NCBI RefSeq assembly: GCF_047663525.1
Contig: NC_092612.1
Location: forward strand, 1,087,501-1,151,500
Direction of reading: 5' to 3'
DNA from: Anas platyrhynchos
Lineage: Eukaryota > Chordata > Aves > Anseriformes > Anatidae
Length of the DNA: 64,000 bases
This document shows, in pieces, positions 22,881 to 60,924 of the stretch. Position numbers and translations under genes: made by a program. Every line of letters starts with the position of its first letter. Position 1 is the stretch's first letter. The notes beneath the pieces were generated by a model. That model worked only from the letters and a program-made list of their open reading frames with translations. It did no database searches and was not told the origin of the DNA.

Positions 22881-25689
22881 TCTGCGTGGGGCCCGCACAC
22901 CTTACACAGCAGCACCCCGGCCACCCGGTGGGACCCGACTCACCCCGAGGCCTCTTCACAGGGGGGAAAAAAAACCCTTGGGACGCTCCCCCGGGAGCGG
23001 GGCCGGCGGTGCCGGGTCCACGGCGATCCCCCCACGGCCCCGAGCGGCGTGGGGCCGTCACGCGCTGCTCCGGCCGCTCAACGGCCGCCTTTGTTCCCCG
23101 CTCGCCCTCGCCCTGTTTGTGCCTCGCACAATAGGATTGTTTACGGGGCCGGGGCGCAGAAAAACCCAGCGAAGAAAGAACCGTCTGTGCCGCGGGGTCC
23201 CGGCCTTGGGAGAGGCTTTTTTTGGGGTTTTTCACCCCCCCCTCAGCGCAGCGTTGGGTCGGAGGAGCTGAGCGCCCTCGAGGTCCGGGCTTGGTGCCCC
23301 GTCCTCCCTCGTAAAGGGTCAGCGGGGTGTGAAATAAGGCTAAAATCTCGCCTCTTTGCTGCCTGGCCTAATTTCTACCTTTTCCTGTCGTCACAACCGG
23401 GCGTCGTTGTGGGGTTTGTGAGGGACGGGGTGCACGAGGGTGTCCCCCATGGGCACAGCGCCTTGGGGCCCATGGGGTACGGACGCGGTGTGGGGCAGCT
23501 CCTCTCCGTCATACTGGGGCCGAGCAGTGCCCTAGAGGCCAAACCTGCCAAAAAACCCTTTTGTGGTGTCTCAAACCACCTCCGTGTCCCCATTCAGAGC
23601 CCTGCTCACACAGCCAAACCCACCAGGCTGCCGGCGAAACCTTGGGGTTGGCCCCCGAGCGGCTCCTCCCTCACCCCATGACCCCAAATGACAGCGCCCA
23701 AACGGCTCCTTTGGGGTTTTCCAGCCCCGTCCCGGGGTCCTGCTGGATGTCCCAAAACCGTCCCGGTGGTGGATGTTCCTCCAGGCTACGCTTGGCCCCT
23801 CGGTGGGGAACGGGGACACGGTGCTGAGGGGTGCCTGGCCAAGTGCCAAATATCTTTGGGGCCCCAGGATGCTAACACAACCTGCCCCAAATCTGCCCCT
23901 CCAGGGAGGCAGGGAGCACCCCCAGGAGGAGGGACGAGGCGGGTTGGCTGTGGGATCAGCTGAACCCACTGCTACGGGACCACGGGGACATCACGAGCAG
24001 GGGGAACAAACTCAAAACACCAGGCCCCAAAACATCGGGACAGCCCCGTAGGGACCCAGGGCCCTGCTCCCGGCCGTGTGGGATCTCCCCCACCTACCTC
24101 AGCCCCAACCCGCTCCCTCTAACCCTCCGGAATCTGTTTCTGGATTGGATTTTTTTCCCTTTTTTTTAATATTTTTTATCCCCCTTGGATGAAAGCTGCC
24201 TCAGAACTTCCTAGCTGGAAACCTCGCGGTGGCGGCGGCTCCTGCGCGAGTTTGCTCCGCAGATGCCAGCCCAATAATAGCGCTTTGCACTTCTAAAGAG
24301 CCTTTCATCTGCGGATTTCTGAGGACTTCACATATGGTAATGCCTTAACCCTTCCGCCAGGCCCCGGTTTTATTCGGTTTTATTCCATTCACTTCGCAGA
24401 CGTGGGAGGCAGCCCTCGGCTCGGGGAGGTTAATGGACTCGTCTGCGTTCCCAGCGTGGCAGCTGCGAGGCTGGCGAAGGAGAGCGGCGTTCCCCGCATC
24501 CAGCCCTAATTGGCAACGGCGGAAAGTGAAAAAAAAAATAAAAAAAAAAAAAATCGGATTTTTCCAAGCCTGGGCAGCTCGCTGCCAGCTGCTGCTACCC
24601 AACTGCACGGCCCGAGCGTCGCCCCCCGCCTTCATCCTCCCGGGAGCAGGAGCAAGGAGCGGGCGCAGGGGGAGAAGATGCGAGGGCCAACGTCAGGAGG
24701 GGGAATTGAGGAGGAAAGCGTCAAAAGCCTGAGCTGAAAAACCCTGTTCTCACTCCGTTCCTGAACTTCCCTTTGGAAAACCCCAAATCCCAAGGACAAA
24801 AATCTGAGAGAGCTCCGGGCCTGCTGCGACACCCTCGGCACACCCCTGTGACGGCTGGGGCGGGCCGTCTGGGTTTGAACGCCTCGGAAATTAAAATCAC
24901 ATCCTAAAACTGATTCAAAACTCCTTAAGGCAGAGGCGAACTCGAGCCCCGAGCCACGTTTATCTGGCTCTATCACCAGTGCCCCTTCCACGGAGAACAG
25001 GGAGGTTAAATGCCCGCCTGCACGGACTTGGTGGCACGGACTCGGTTTCCAAACTCTGCACCAGCGCCCCTCATCTCCCAAAAACTCCTCCACCTCGTCT
25101 GGAGCTTCGGGTGTTGGTGGTGGGCACAAGGAACGGCCAAACCCCATGGGGGAGATGCCAGACAACAGCACGGACCCCCCCTGTCCCTACCAGCAGGACA
25201 CGGCAGCACCTCTCCGCCGAGGATGCGGAAAAGATTAAAGCGCGGCCGTGGCTGAGCGCGGCGCCTCGCCGGGATTTGCCAGGGGACAGCAGGATAAAGC
25301 AGGAGAGTGCCATAAAGAGGATAAGGGGTTGGAGGCGGCCAGGATAAAGACGGGAACAGATGGCGAGCGCTGCCAAGACACCGGCGAAGGGAGGCGAGGC
25401 ACCTGTGAGAGCGGGGCTGCTGCTGCCGGGGTTCGTGCCGGCGCCGTTTCGCCTCCTCCTGGACCCGACCACTGAGCTCTGGACCCGTTTGTGAAGAGGA
25501 TTCCTAAAGGCCTGAGCTCGCAGGGTGATGAAGGAGCTTTCCTTACCTTAAAACCCACTGATTTTTTTTTCCAAAAAGCTGCTGGAGCGGCCAATTAACT
25601 CAACGTCGCCGATGCGTGGTTGCAGATTCCAATAAGCTGGTTGGGGAGGTTCGGGACCCAAAAGGACCTCTGCTTGTTTACTCCCTTCC

Positions 25690-25920
25690 CCCATCCTCCC
25701 CCCCCTCCATCGCTGTTAAAAGGAGAAGTACAATAAGATTATGAAAAAATAATGAGGTGCAGTAAAGCATTGCCCATAATGAAGTGTGCTCAGTTTCCAG
25801 GGCCAACAGGAAACCACAAGACTTACTGTAGGCCGGCTCAATAGATGCAGAAATTGTTCCCAAGGCAGTTAAATGGAGTTGCTTGTACTTACTAATGAGA
25901 GATAATTGAGGAGGAAGAAA
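25690..25920. promoter_or_regulatory. Candidate conserved non-coding element
   Basis: An AT-rich, non-repetitive block sits inside GC-rich surroundings. It has several ATAAT/TAATGA words, GATTATG, and AACCACA (a RUNX-type core read on the minus strand). It has no coding potential in any frame. Conservation cannot be tested here; the call rests only on base composition contrast and motif density. Confidence 0.25.
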
Positions 25921-27289
25921 GCCATGCCTCCTTGTGGGGCGATGACTTTTTCTTTTTGCTCGGAAGAGCAGAGGGTTAAACAGCAGCCGACGCGTAAAGC
26001 CAGCAGGAAAACAAACTCAGTTTGGGCTGCGGAGGCCTGAAGCTCTTCAAAAACAGAGCCTCATCCAAACCCTGTTTTATTTGCCGAGAGCCTCTTCTTG
26101 CGGCACGTTTCCTCAGGAGACCCAAGCGCTACGGCAGGAGACGTCTCAGACCCGAGCATCGCTCCCCGGTAAAGGGCTGACCCAGAGAAGGGCTCTGAGG
26201 CTCTTCCAAGCCACCAGAATCCAGCCCCAGAGCCAGTGCCATGAGCTACGCAGCCTCTCTTGCACATGGGAGAGGGAGAAAGAAAATTATTTCATACCGA
26301 TGAAAACCAGGGGAAGAAAAACGCGACGAGCCACGCGGGCACAATCGTTTCCGAGCACCTCTGCCATTTTTCCAAGTCTGCAAGAATTCCAGCTCCGCTC
26401 TGCTGGCAGCGCTTGGCTTTGCCAGCGATCTGCTTTTCCTCTCCTGTGCCCGATGTTATTTTTTACCCTTTTATTGACGCGATAGGAAAATAACATTGCT
26501 GAAGACATTAATTTACGGGCACAAAGCCCGAGTTCTTGAGCTGTGCTCGCTGCGGACTGACCCGGTCCCGGTGTCGGCAGTGACAAAGCCTCCGGGCTGG
26601 GAGCAAGGGGACTCGAGAGAGATGCTCGTGGCACTTCTCCGGCTAAAAGGCTGCTGCCTTGAGGTGTTCAGGGCCTTTAAAGAGATGAAGAGATGCCTTT
26701 AAAGACTCTGGTTTGGAGTGGGAAGGAAGAAGGAAGGCGCAGCCCAAGCCAGTGATGTCGCTGGTCAGACACGTGGCTCAAACAGAAAATAGTGGGATAA
26801 AACACGGAGTACGAGCTATGCAAAGCACAAATCCGCAGTTTCTCCAAACACGAGGAATTCTGCCTAAACCAGCCCCCAGTTTTTGCTGTTTCACATCCCT
26901 ACGGAGCAATTCCTCCGATTAGCTACCCTGAAATCCTTTAGGTAGCGGGGACAGCTACTCGGATTTGGCAGAAGAGCCAGTCTTATCTGCCACAGCACAG
27001 GCGGTGATTCCTTTTTTCCTACGTGAAGAAAGGAGCAGCACTGCTGTCACGATGCGTGACACCGGCGCGGGGATCAGAGGCTGCAGAGAGGAGGACGACG
27101 GTGACACGGCAGCGCGTGACGTCCCAGCCACCGCAGCAGACCCTGGCCTACTTCCCCTTGGAAACGAGAAAAGGAAAACCTTCTCCTTTTTAAATAATCG
27201 AGATAAAAATTGCTCTCTTAAAATAGGCACCCCCGTAATCCTGGGACAATCCTATTGACTAAACCGAGGCACCCAAACCTGCCCCAGGT

Positions 27290-28900
27290 CTGCTACGCTG
27301 TTTAAATAGTAATTGGACTAGAATAATCATTAATGAGATAAGCAGAACTTTATTTGCATAGCTATTTGAATAAATTCTTAAGTAAGAGTTAAGCTAAAAC
27401 CGATGTCAAACATTTTGTTGTCCTGCAACAATTCATGTTGACATTAAACCAAGCTTCCACAATCCGAAGTCATCCTGCGGGAGAGGAAAATAAAAAAAAT
27501 AAAAACAAGTTCACTTTAAACATCTTTTCTGCAAATAAAGCTTAAACACCTTAAAAGCGAGATGGACATTTTCACTCTCAGTAGCTGATAAAATAATCAC
27601 GGGAACCATTTTTACCGTGGAATATTTCTTTTGTTAGCGGCAGGAAGTTTTGCCACCCCCATTATTTGCTCATCTATTGCTCAAAGCTCAGGCGTGGCAG
27701 GGGGAAAACAAAAAGAGATCAAAAATGAGCAGCGCCCGAGCACAATTTGCTGCATCCACATGAAGCCAAGATAGCTGCATTACTTGGGCCGGCGACTCTC
27801 CAACCATCTGGCCAAGTTTAGAAGGCAAATAAAGAGAGGTAAAAAAGGTAAAATCTGCATCAAGAGACCCACTTTGTCTTTTGAAATAAATTAACTGGAT
27901 GAATTAACCAAAGCTCCGTGTTGCTAGCTTAGCATGCCTCTAATTTTGCTCACTATTCCTGCCTGGTTGTCCTTTGCAAGAAGCTGCTGGGATCTTCAAA
28001 TTATTTTCTACGTCTGATTCAGGGAAACCTGGGGGAGCTCGGTGCCAGCCCAGCTGCTTGGCTCTGCCCTACAGCAGAACAAACAGTCCCTGACTCAGAG
28101 GGATTTTGAGAAGACGTTTCAAACGCAATCCCTCTGCTGGCAATTTAAAGCCAGGCTCCAGCAGCGTAAGGCAATTTGAGTATTTTTCTACGGCTGGATG
28201 TCTCACGAGCATCAGACTTTCTTTTCAGATAGGTCTGATGCTACCTGAATATGTCCAAAAATCAGTACCTGACGTCTCGACGTCGACAATCAGCACTGGA
28301 ATGGAGCTGCTGTTACAGCTTTTGATGTAACGAGAGGTTTCGACAATAAAAATAGAGCTTGGTGTATTTCTGTACGTACTTTACATGTTGAATGTGAACA
28401 TAGTTTACAGCCCACAGAGCAGATTTTTCAAACAAACCCACTGCATTCACTCTGTAATATGTTACCTTCAGCTTTCTTCACCTGTCTGAGTTGCAACAGT
28501 CCTGCAATGAAAGAATATTCCACCCCCAGTAATTACACAAATTTTGAATTCTTAGAGTAAAATATTAATGTTAAAATAACAACATATTTCTCACATTATA
28601 TTTTTGATTTCTTAATTCATTAAGTCAAATCTATCACTAAAGAAAATGGCAAAAGCATAAAAAAAGGCATTTGTATTCCTCTAAGGCCAATTAAGGGATG
28701 TGCTTAAGGAGGAGACAACACTCTCGGCTTATTTAGTTGAAAGAAAAATCATCGCTGACATGGTCACAAAAGCATTTCCAAGGAAACCGGACAAATAATT
28801 AAATGATAAGTACTTCCCAGACACCGAATCGTTTAAAATCTAAACAAGGCCAGAAAACAATAGGATGCAATTAAATATCGATGCTTTCAGTTTGCAGCTA
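27290..28900. promoter_or_regulatory. AT-rich candidate regulatory block
   Basis: About 1.6 kb of AT-rich, low-CpG sequence stands out from the GC-rich window. It contains a perfect POU octamer ATTTGCAT near 27352, clustered TAAT homeodomain cores (for example AATCATTAATGAG near 27326), and little simple repeat. It has no convincing exon on either strand. It could be an ancient enhancer or simply an AT-rich interval. Confidence 0.25.
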
Positions 28901-30275
28901 AAACACCAAAATCTTCTTTTTTTTTTTGGACAAAGCATCGTAGGGACGTGGACTACCTGCTCTAAGCACTCTGCAGGATGCGACCCTGAGCATTTCCAAC
29001 AGCAAAATTAAATTTAAAACGGGACCTTGTGTGGTAATTAAGTGCATGCTTAGCAGGCAACACGCAAGGAGCTCACCTGACGAAGAAAAGGGGAGTTGCT
29101 TAATTGGAAGCGAAAGGCAGGGTTTAGTCCTTTATCCATTTTGCTATAAATAGGGAGGTGACAGTTCGGGCTCTGTTTTGTTTAGCTCTGTTTTAGCTCC
29201 GGCACTCTGGAAATAGCACCTAATCCCAGCTGCTGTTCTTGTGAGATTAACGGGACCAGAGGCTGTTCCGGGTGCTCCAACGTTACCGAACCAGAACTGG
29301 CGTGATTAAAAAGGAGCATTACCTAATTCTCAGCAGAACTAGGTAACTTCCTTGTCCTTTGAGCCTGGAAGCACACTTTTGGGACTTACCGAGCTCTCCC
29401 ACCCTGCACAGCCGTCAGCACCAGAGCACAGACAGCTCTGAAAGCCCCTGGCAGAGGGCGTGCAGTGCTGAAATGCTCCTGTCTTACAGAGCGAGCTGCT
29501 CGCCTGGGTTTGAAATCAGCCTCGCAGTAAATGCATGAAGCTACTTTAACAGGAATTGGAGAAAAAATGTGCAATTTTGGGCAGAAGGAGGAGAAGGACT
29601 AGTGCTGGGAGAGGGAGAGATGGGAACCAGGAGAAAAGAAGAGAGGGGGTGACAAAACCTCTCAAAACACATGATTTGCAGAAGTGTCTGAGTGGTTGAC
29701 ACGAAGGGAAAAAAGGCTCCGATGCCATCTTTAGGTGTCCCAAATAAAAACCTACAATGTCAGAACTTTCCCACCACCCGGCTTTCGTGAGCAGGTTCCT
29801 TTTTTCCAGACCTCTCTCCTTGGCAAGACAGATTTCACTACAGGACCTAGCAGTTTTAAAGGCAGGTGAGTCATGTCCCAAGAGATGTAGGGCTTATGAC
29901 CAAGAAGCTGCTGAGTTTTGTAGGGCCAGGACAGCGCCACGGCAGCCCTGCTCCAGCACCTTTTTCCCAGCCCTTACCTCTCCTCCGCTCCGCAGGCGCC
30001 CTCTGTCTGAGTGCTGCAGGAATTCAAGCACAACCAAAATCATTTCAAAACGCCCTGATCTTCCGTAGTTTTCTCCAGCAGTTGCATTTTGGGGCTATTT
30101 ATGCTTAATTAGTTATTTAATCTAAGCTGCTGCCAGCTCCCACTTAAACTCCAGGGCTTTAATTAAAGCTGATAGCGAAATAATACTGAAATAGGGTGTC
30201 AGTGCTTTTCTTTTTTTTTTTTTACAGAACAAAACAAATTAAAGAAACATTTTACAACTCAAATCTAAGCGTTTC

Positions 30276-30296
30276 AAATAAATAAATAAATAAATA
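30276..30296. repeat. (AAAT)n microsatellite
   Basis: About five copies of AAAT on the plus strand, within the predicted 3'UTR of the minus-strand coiled-coil gene. A 12-base T run lies just before it near 30211-30224. Confidence 0.8.
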
Positions 30297-30372
30297 CATT
30301 TATGTAGCCACTGGATTTGTGAAAACACCTTGGAAAGCACCCAAAATTTCTGTGAATCAGCTGGTAGACGGA

Positions 30373-55025
<24,653 letters not shown>

Positions 55026-55287
55026 ATCCCGGAGGAATTCCCATCCCGAACCCTGCCGAATGCTGCCGTTGGCATCCGAGGTGACGCACCGGGGCGTGCC
55101 CCAAGCTGCAGCCCCCTCGCTGCCCTCTCACTACCGCAGCTCTCGGGACCTCTCCAAGTTGTGGCCCGCAGGAGAAGTCCCTGCAGCAGCCCGGAGGCCC
55201 TGCACGGCGCTGGCCGGTGCATCTCTGGAAGGTGATGGGCACTGCAGGACCTTTGCTCTGCTCAGTTGTCTGTATATTTTGAGTCCT

Positions 55288-55293
55288 ATTAAA
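55288..55293 (+). terminator. VPS45 polyadenylation signal ATTAAA
   Basis: ATTAAA lies 263 bases after the VPS45 stop, with a GT-rich stretch (GGTGAATGGTTCTGATG) about 27 bases downstream. No AATAAA was seen nearer the stop, so the 3'UTR is probably about 280 bases. Confidence 0.7.
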
Positions 55294-55319
55294 CGATCCA
55301 TTTTACCAAACCTCTCACC

Positions 55320-58300
55320 TGGTGAATGGTTCTGATGTTTCTCCTAGTGCCACGGGGGCAGAACGACGTCCTCAGTGCTCTCTGCTCACTTCTGGTTACC
55401 TTAAACCAGCACAAACCTGCCCCTTTTCTTGTTCCCGTGTTGTGAGCTGAAAAAGCGTTGTGATTCCCTCGTAAAAGTTACTCTAGCAGTACGAAAACAA
55501 GGTGGGTTTGAGAAGAAGCAGAGCATTGCACTGCTGGAGCAGTGCTGGGAGCAGAGGTGCTGTCATCACGAGCACGGATCTGGACCAGGAGGGGCTCCTG
55601 GGGCGCAGCCAGGAGAGGCAAGGAGGATTTGTTGTTTTTTTTTTTTTTCTTTTCCAAATTTCCTTTTATTTTAGGTGCGGGAACTGCGAGAGCAGCACAG
55701 GTTAAGAGGCAGAACAGACGTCAGCAGCCTGGCTGCCTGGCTCCTGCGAGCGTCTGCTGCCAAGGAGCTGGGCTCTCCCTTATCTCCTGCCTTCCCGTAA
55801 GCGGACGGGACTGAACCTCCCGTTCCCTGCGAGCTCTGCAGAGCTGCCGCGGACGGAAAATGCTTGAACTCACACTCATTTCTCTGGCTTCATTCCCTGA
55901 AGCAAGGTCATCGCTCCGAGCTCGGGCACCCATCCACCCAAAACCATCCCCGTGGTGCTGAAGGCTTGATGCTCCGTGCGGGAGCCTCACCAGGGTTGTG
56001 GTGTGACACCAACGGGGTCAGGGCACGGGGCAGGGTTCCCACACACACCCTTCGGGACCGCTTCCTTCCTCGCTCGGGGCCGTGGGGCTTTGTTTGCGCT
56101 GGGCCGGGTGCTGGCAGAGCTTCCAGCTCATCGCCTGCATCCGTGCGTCTCGGAAGCTGACACGTTTTGCTGCTCTCCCTGTAGGATTCACGCCCCGGCT
56201 GTTATTTAGCCAGCGGGCTCCGATGTTCCCGTCGGGCAGCTCCGTCTCCCACCAGCCGTGGAAGTTTTGCTCCTGGTACTGCGGGGGCTGGGACTCCACC
56301 GGCCTCTCCCACGTCAATCCTGCTCCTCAGCCTTTTCCTTCGCCATCTCCCCAATTTTGGCTTCCTGGCGAGCGCAGGTTTGGCCCAAGCCTGACACAAA
56401 ACCCTTGGGGTTTTCCAAACCAGAGGCTCACATCACGGAGAAGCGCTGGGGTTTGGCGTTCCCCTCGGCCATCCACAATTTTCTGCCCCGCCAAGCTCAC
56501 AAAATGAGCACAAAATGAGCAGGCAGCAGCTGGGGGGGGGGGTTTTGCTCCTGCCCCTGCCCCAGACTGCACGCTACGAGCCGGGGACCCCACAGCGGTG
56601 TTCCTACAGCCTTATGGCACCTGCTGGAGCCACGCACCCCGTCCATCCCAAAGCACCCGTCCCCGGGCTGCCCGTCCTCCCTGGGTCTCTTTGGGGGTCA
56701 GCACTGGAGTGACAACGACCCCACCTCGGTTCTTAGCCCCTGGGTTTTGCCCCCATCTCTTTCGGGGCTTTCCACCGTGCCGCCAGATGCCCGAGATCAT
56801 TTTGTGGGGTTATTCATTTGCCTCCTGGTGGCCATACAACGCCGGATGGGGGGGAGAAGCAGCTCCCAGGGGCCTTCCTCTGACGTCTTGGGAAGGAAAA
56901 GCTGCAGCTCGGGTCTAGGGCATCACGAACAAAAGCCCCCCCCGCCCCGAAGACTCGCTTTCCCAGGGCATTTTCTCATGGAGAAACCGCCGAGCTGAAA
57001 AGGAACCAGCAGGGCCCTGGGTAGGAGGTGGGAGGCTCTGGGCTTTCTGTGGCTCGGCTCGCATTGTTCCGCGCTGGCGGGGGCGACGTGGGGGAGCCTC
57101 GGCCATTCAAAGCCCCGCTCCTCACCACGGCTCCTGCAGGCTCCGGGCTAAAGGGAAGAGCCCTGGAACCGCAGCCGGCGTCTGCCCAAGGAGCAGGGAC
57201 CAGAAGGAGCTGGGAGGACGCCCCTTGAGCTTCTCCATCCCCAGCTGCTGGAAGGCGAAGGGCAAAGCCGTGGTTTGGGGAGAAAGGGAGGTGATGCCTC
57301 CGCAGGATGCTGAGTCCGGGTGAAATTTTTGCACCAAAGCTGCCCTTTTTTTTTTTTTTTTTTCAGAGCAAAATGCAAATGTGGCATTGAACCGCTTTGC
57401 TCACGCGTTCGGCTGAACTGTTGGGAGGGTGTTGGTTTTTTTTTTCAGAATCAAAACTTTGGAGAAACTTCATTTGGCAAACGTCAAACTAGTTTGCCCC
57501 CCCCCCCCCCCCCCCCGGAATAAAATTAAGTTCCCTTTTCTTCCCAGCTCAGCCTTTCTTTGTAACAGAAGGACTTTCAACACCTCGGGAGCGAAGCATT
57601 TCGCTCCACGCACGGTTCTTTATCTGCCTGGTGCTGGGCTCTGCCCCTGCACCCAGCACCTCTGACCCTGAGCAGTGGCACCCATGGGTGCCGGGACCCG
57701 GCTGCACCAGGGGAATTGAAGCCGGCTCCGAAATCCCTGGCCAACAGCGAGTGGTTTCCAGCCCCCCCAGGTCCCCTTTTCCTGGGGGTGGGCAGAGCCA
57801 GGAGCCCCCTGCGGGAGCCACCTCGCTGCCACTCTGAGCCCCAAACCCTGCAAAATCCGACGTCCCCCCTGAGCTGACCCTGTCCAAAAAGCACTGCTGT
57901 AATTGTCCTCAGAAACAAGGAAAAACGCGTGCCCTAATTAAACTCGCTTCGTCTTCCTGAGCAGCAGTTTCACACTTGATATCCAGAGGCAAAATGATGC
58001 GGGGGGAGGGGGGGGGGGGCGTGAGGTGGGGGTGTTAAGTGCATAAATAAACCGAGGGTGTTTGTTGTTCTGCTTTTGCAGCAAGAGGATATTTTGGTAG
58101 CTGTTTGTTAGGAATCAACACATCGTCGGGGGGGAAAGCTGCAACATCAGGGCTGAGAGGAGCCAACAGGGTGACTGAGGACAGCAAAAAGGACGGAGCC
58201 ACGAGGGCGGAAAGGTTTTAATTTCAGCTGCCCTTCCTGGTCCTACAGAACTCAGCGGGGTTTTTGTGCCCCGTGCCACCAAACCCAAAGCTGCAGGGCT

Positions 58301-60730
58301 GTGCCGCGGGCCCCTGCGGAGCTGTTTCTTGGGCCATGGATTTATCTCATGCAAAAGAAAGCAAAAAGTGAGGGTTTGGGGTCGTTTTTTGGAGCAGCGA
58401 GGAGTCGGGGGTGCTGGAGAGACCGCGGTGCAGGATCCCAGCATCCAGCACCCGCAGCGGGACCCTGATCACTGCACGGACCCTTTGGAGCACCAAAGTG
58501 CTACAGAAGTGGCCGTCGTCGGTTTTTAACAGGAGATCTGAACCCTTCTGCTCCTCCCAGGCTTGCTCGCACCCAAGGGGCCGCTCCAGCTCGGGGCCGC
58601 ACGCTGCTTTTTCCTGCGGCGATGTTTATCGGGTGTTTTTGATGTATCCTGCCTCCATCGCAAAAATAAAAAATAAAAAAAATACGCCGCTACTGGAAAA
58701 CCAAGCTGGGAAAACAAACGGGCCCAGCATCCAGTCTACACAGAGGCTGTTAAACGATGGGTCGAGTTCATTAGCAGCTAATAAAGGACTAAATTCTTCC
58801 ATCAGCTGTTCCGGTATGCGAGATGCGGGGATTTCACTGGGGGCTGGTTGCCTGCGTGTCTGGGCACGAGGCCATCCTTGCTGTGAGCGCGCATCGCAGG
58901 ACAGCCCGGGCTCTGCAGGCAGGATGGGGACTGGGATGGGGACATGGGGACGAGCAGAATCACCCTCTTGCCATGTGCCACCCTGGCTCAGAGAGGCCAC
59001 AACCAGCCCATCCCCAGCCCTCCGAACCCCACATCAGCACTGTCCGGGTCGCTGCCAGCAGTGGGGCTGCCTGTTTCAGGCACGGAAACGTGAGCTGGAC
59101 TCCCTCCTATCTCCCTTCCTTCCGTGCAAGCCGCTGGTGTTTCCAGCCCTGAATCAGCAGTCGCATCCTCTCCCACCGTGAGTCACTGCCACAGGGCTGC
59201 CGCAGCCAGCTACGCCCCTCGGCTCTCCCGAAGCAGCCCGAGGATTTCAGCTCCAGCTCAATTCCTCCTCCTTGGGCCGAGCATGCTGGTGCTTGGCCAT
59301 GGGCGGACGTTTGGTGACTTCCCGGCATGGGGACGGCCATCGGCCGTGGCTGTTTGCACTGCCCGATGCCTTCCGTGTTTTGTCAAAGCCTCTTTTCCAC
59401 TGCTTTGGTCGATGGGGGAGTGGGTTGGGAATCGTTGGGACCCTCTGATTAACAAGAGGTAGTTGGGCTCAGAGGGGTAGGAAGGCACCCGGGTGCACCC
59501 AGCGCTGCGAGCATTAGGGCGCTGCGCATTGGTTCAAAAAGTCAAAACCCACTCATAAATCCATAAATCCATATATCCATATATCCATATATCCACAGCC
59601 ACCAACACCAGGCTGTGCAGAGCATCCCGAGGGAGGGCACTGGAAGGGAGCAGCCCCCCAGCACGGCGCTTGATTTCAAGGGCATGATGAAGCTCTCCCG
59701 CTGGAGAAAGCCTTCCCCCAGGTGGTAGGTGGTCACCTTTTGGGTGGGGAGCAGGGCTCGCCTCCATCCCTCCAGCTCCTCGCTCACAAGCCCCCAAAAC
59801 ACTCCGCTATTCGCGCTCACCATCCGACACCTTAAAAAAGCCCCGAGCGGCCCCGCTCGAGTTCACCATCAGTATTCTCCACGCATTAATTCCAGCGCAC
59901 TCGGGTTCAAATCCAGTCTGCAATCGGCAAAGTGTGGGCGTGTGCCAGACTGACGGCTCAGATGGAAAATTTTCACTGTGAAGCAACCAGCGGATCCATC
60001 GATCGGCGATTGATCAATGGATCAGCGATTGATCGATCTATTTCTTTCTCCTTATCTGCCTCGTTCTGAACAGAACCATTTCTCCTTTTCTCTTTTTTGT
60101 TCTTTTTTATGTGCCTCTCTCTAACCCTGTCTGTGATCCCCCACTGGGAGTTCTCAACTCGCAACACCTGCTGAAATAAAACGGGGAAGAACAAATAAGC
60201 AGAAAAAGGGGCTTTTTTCTTTCTTCCTTTTTTTTTTTTTTTTTTTTAAAGCCAAGCATTTCCTTAGATCTGGGAGGCCGTGCCCCACATCTCACCACGT
60301 AGGTCCCTGCCTGCAGGTATCGGTGCTGGGCAGTGGGCCCTTCTCCGAGCCCCCCAGGGGCTGCCTCTTTTCCCAAACCGTGGTTACACGTCCGAAATCT
60401 CGGCTGCTGTTGGGGCACAGCCCCCTGCCCGTGCCTCCTGGCCGCTTTGCCACATCCTGGGAAGTTTTGCCGTGACCTCGACCAGGCACCCGTCTGCCGG
60501 GGTGCCCCCTGCCCATCATCTGCAAGTCAGAAACAAAGAAGAAAACCCTCGTGGGCTGCGATTCGCCCTTTATTGTGAACCCCAGACGTCACACGCGCAC
60601 GGCTATAGATGGAGCTCGGGAGCCCAGGCCAGCCCAGTGCAAGCCCACGAGAGCTCAGTGATGGTGGTGGTGGAGCTGGCTGCCGGGGGGGGACGTGGTG
60701 TCTGTGCGGCTAAGGATGTGTTACAGAGGC
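55320..60730. other. Intergenic region between VPS45 and PLEKHO1
   Basis: No gene was recognised in 5.4 kb. Simple tracts include T runs at 57346-57363 and 60228-60247, a C run at 57497-57516, a short ATCCATAT-type repeat at 59555-59596, and GATC-rich inverted words at about 59995-60040. Confidence 0.65.
59555..59596. repeat. Short tandem repeat, ATCCATAT type
   Basis: Five imperfect copies of an 8-9 base unit (ATAAATCC, then ATATATCC). Confidence 0.8.
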
Positions 60731-60734
60731 GGGC

Positions 60735-60924
60735 TGGTCCTCATGTAACTGGAGAGCGGCTGTAATCTACAGAGGGCGAGGACGGAGCGGGAGGGAGCGG
60801 AGGTGCCCTGTGTATTTCCCAGCCGCGCTCTCCCCAAGAGGAGGCCGCCGGGAGCCCCTCTCCGACCCCCCCCCCCCACCCACCCACCCCCTCCCCATCT
60901 CCCTCCAGCTCGGCGCACCGAGGA
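60735..60924 (+). promoter_or_regulatory. GC-rich PLEKHO1 5' region
   Basis: GC-rich sequence with GGAGCGGGAGGGAGCGG near 60785 and a C-rich tract at about 60868-60890 lies just before the ATG. No TATA box is evident. The transcription start is not fixed by sequence. Confidence 0.45.

Larger units (their letters stand above)
22881..30115. other. Intergenic region between OTUD7B promoter and the unrecognised minus-strand gene
   Basis: No gene was recognised in 7.2 kb. Landmarks are GATA-type words near 25.25-25.38 kb, an AT-rich segment at 25.69-25.92 kb, and an AT-rich, low-CpG stretch at about 27.29-29.15 kb with homeodomain-like TAAT words and an octamer. Poly-T/poly-A tracts occur at 24.53-24.55 and 28.92 kb. 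Confidence 0.6.

Noticed and set aside
29752..29940. Minus-strand 62-codon open frame downstream of the coiled-coil gene
   Set aside because: No splice signals in matching phase and no recognisable domain; probably chance.
29990..30012. CTCF-like core GCGCCCTCTG near 30000
   Set aside because: Only the inner part fits the motif and the following bases do not, so it is not strong enough to call.
60228..60247. Long T run as a possible retroposon tail
   Set aside because: No recognisable element body or target-site duplication next to it.
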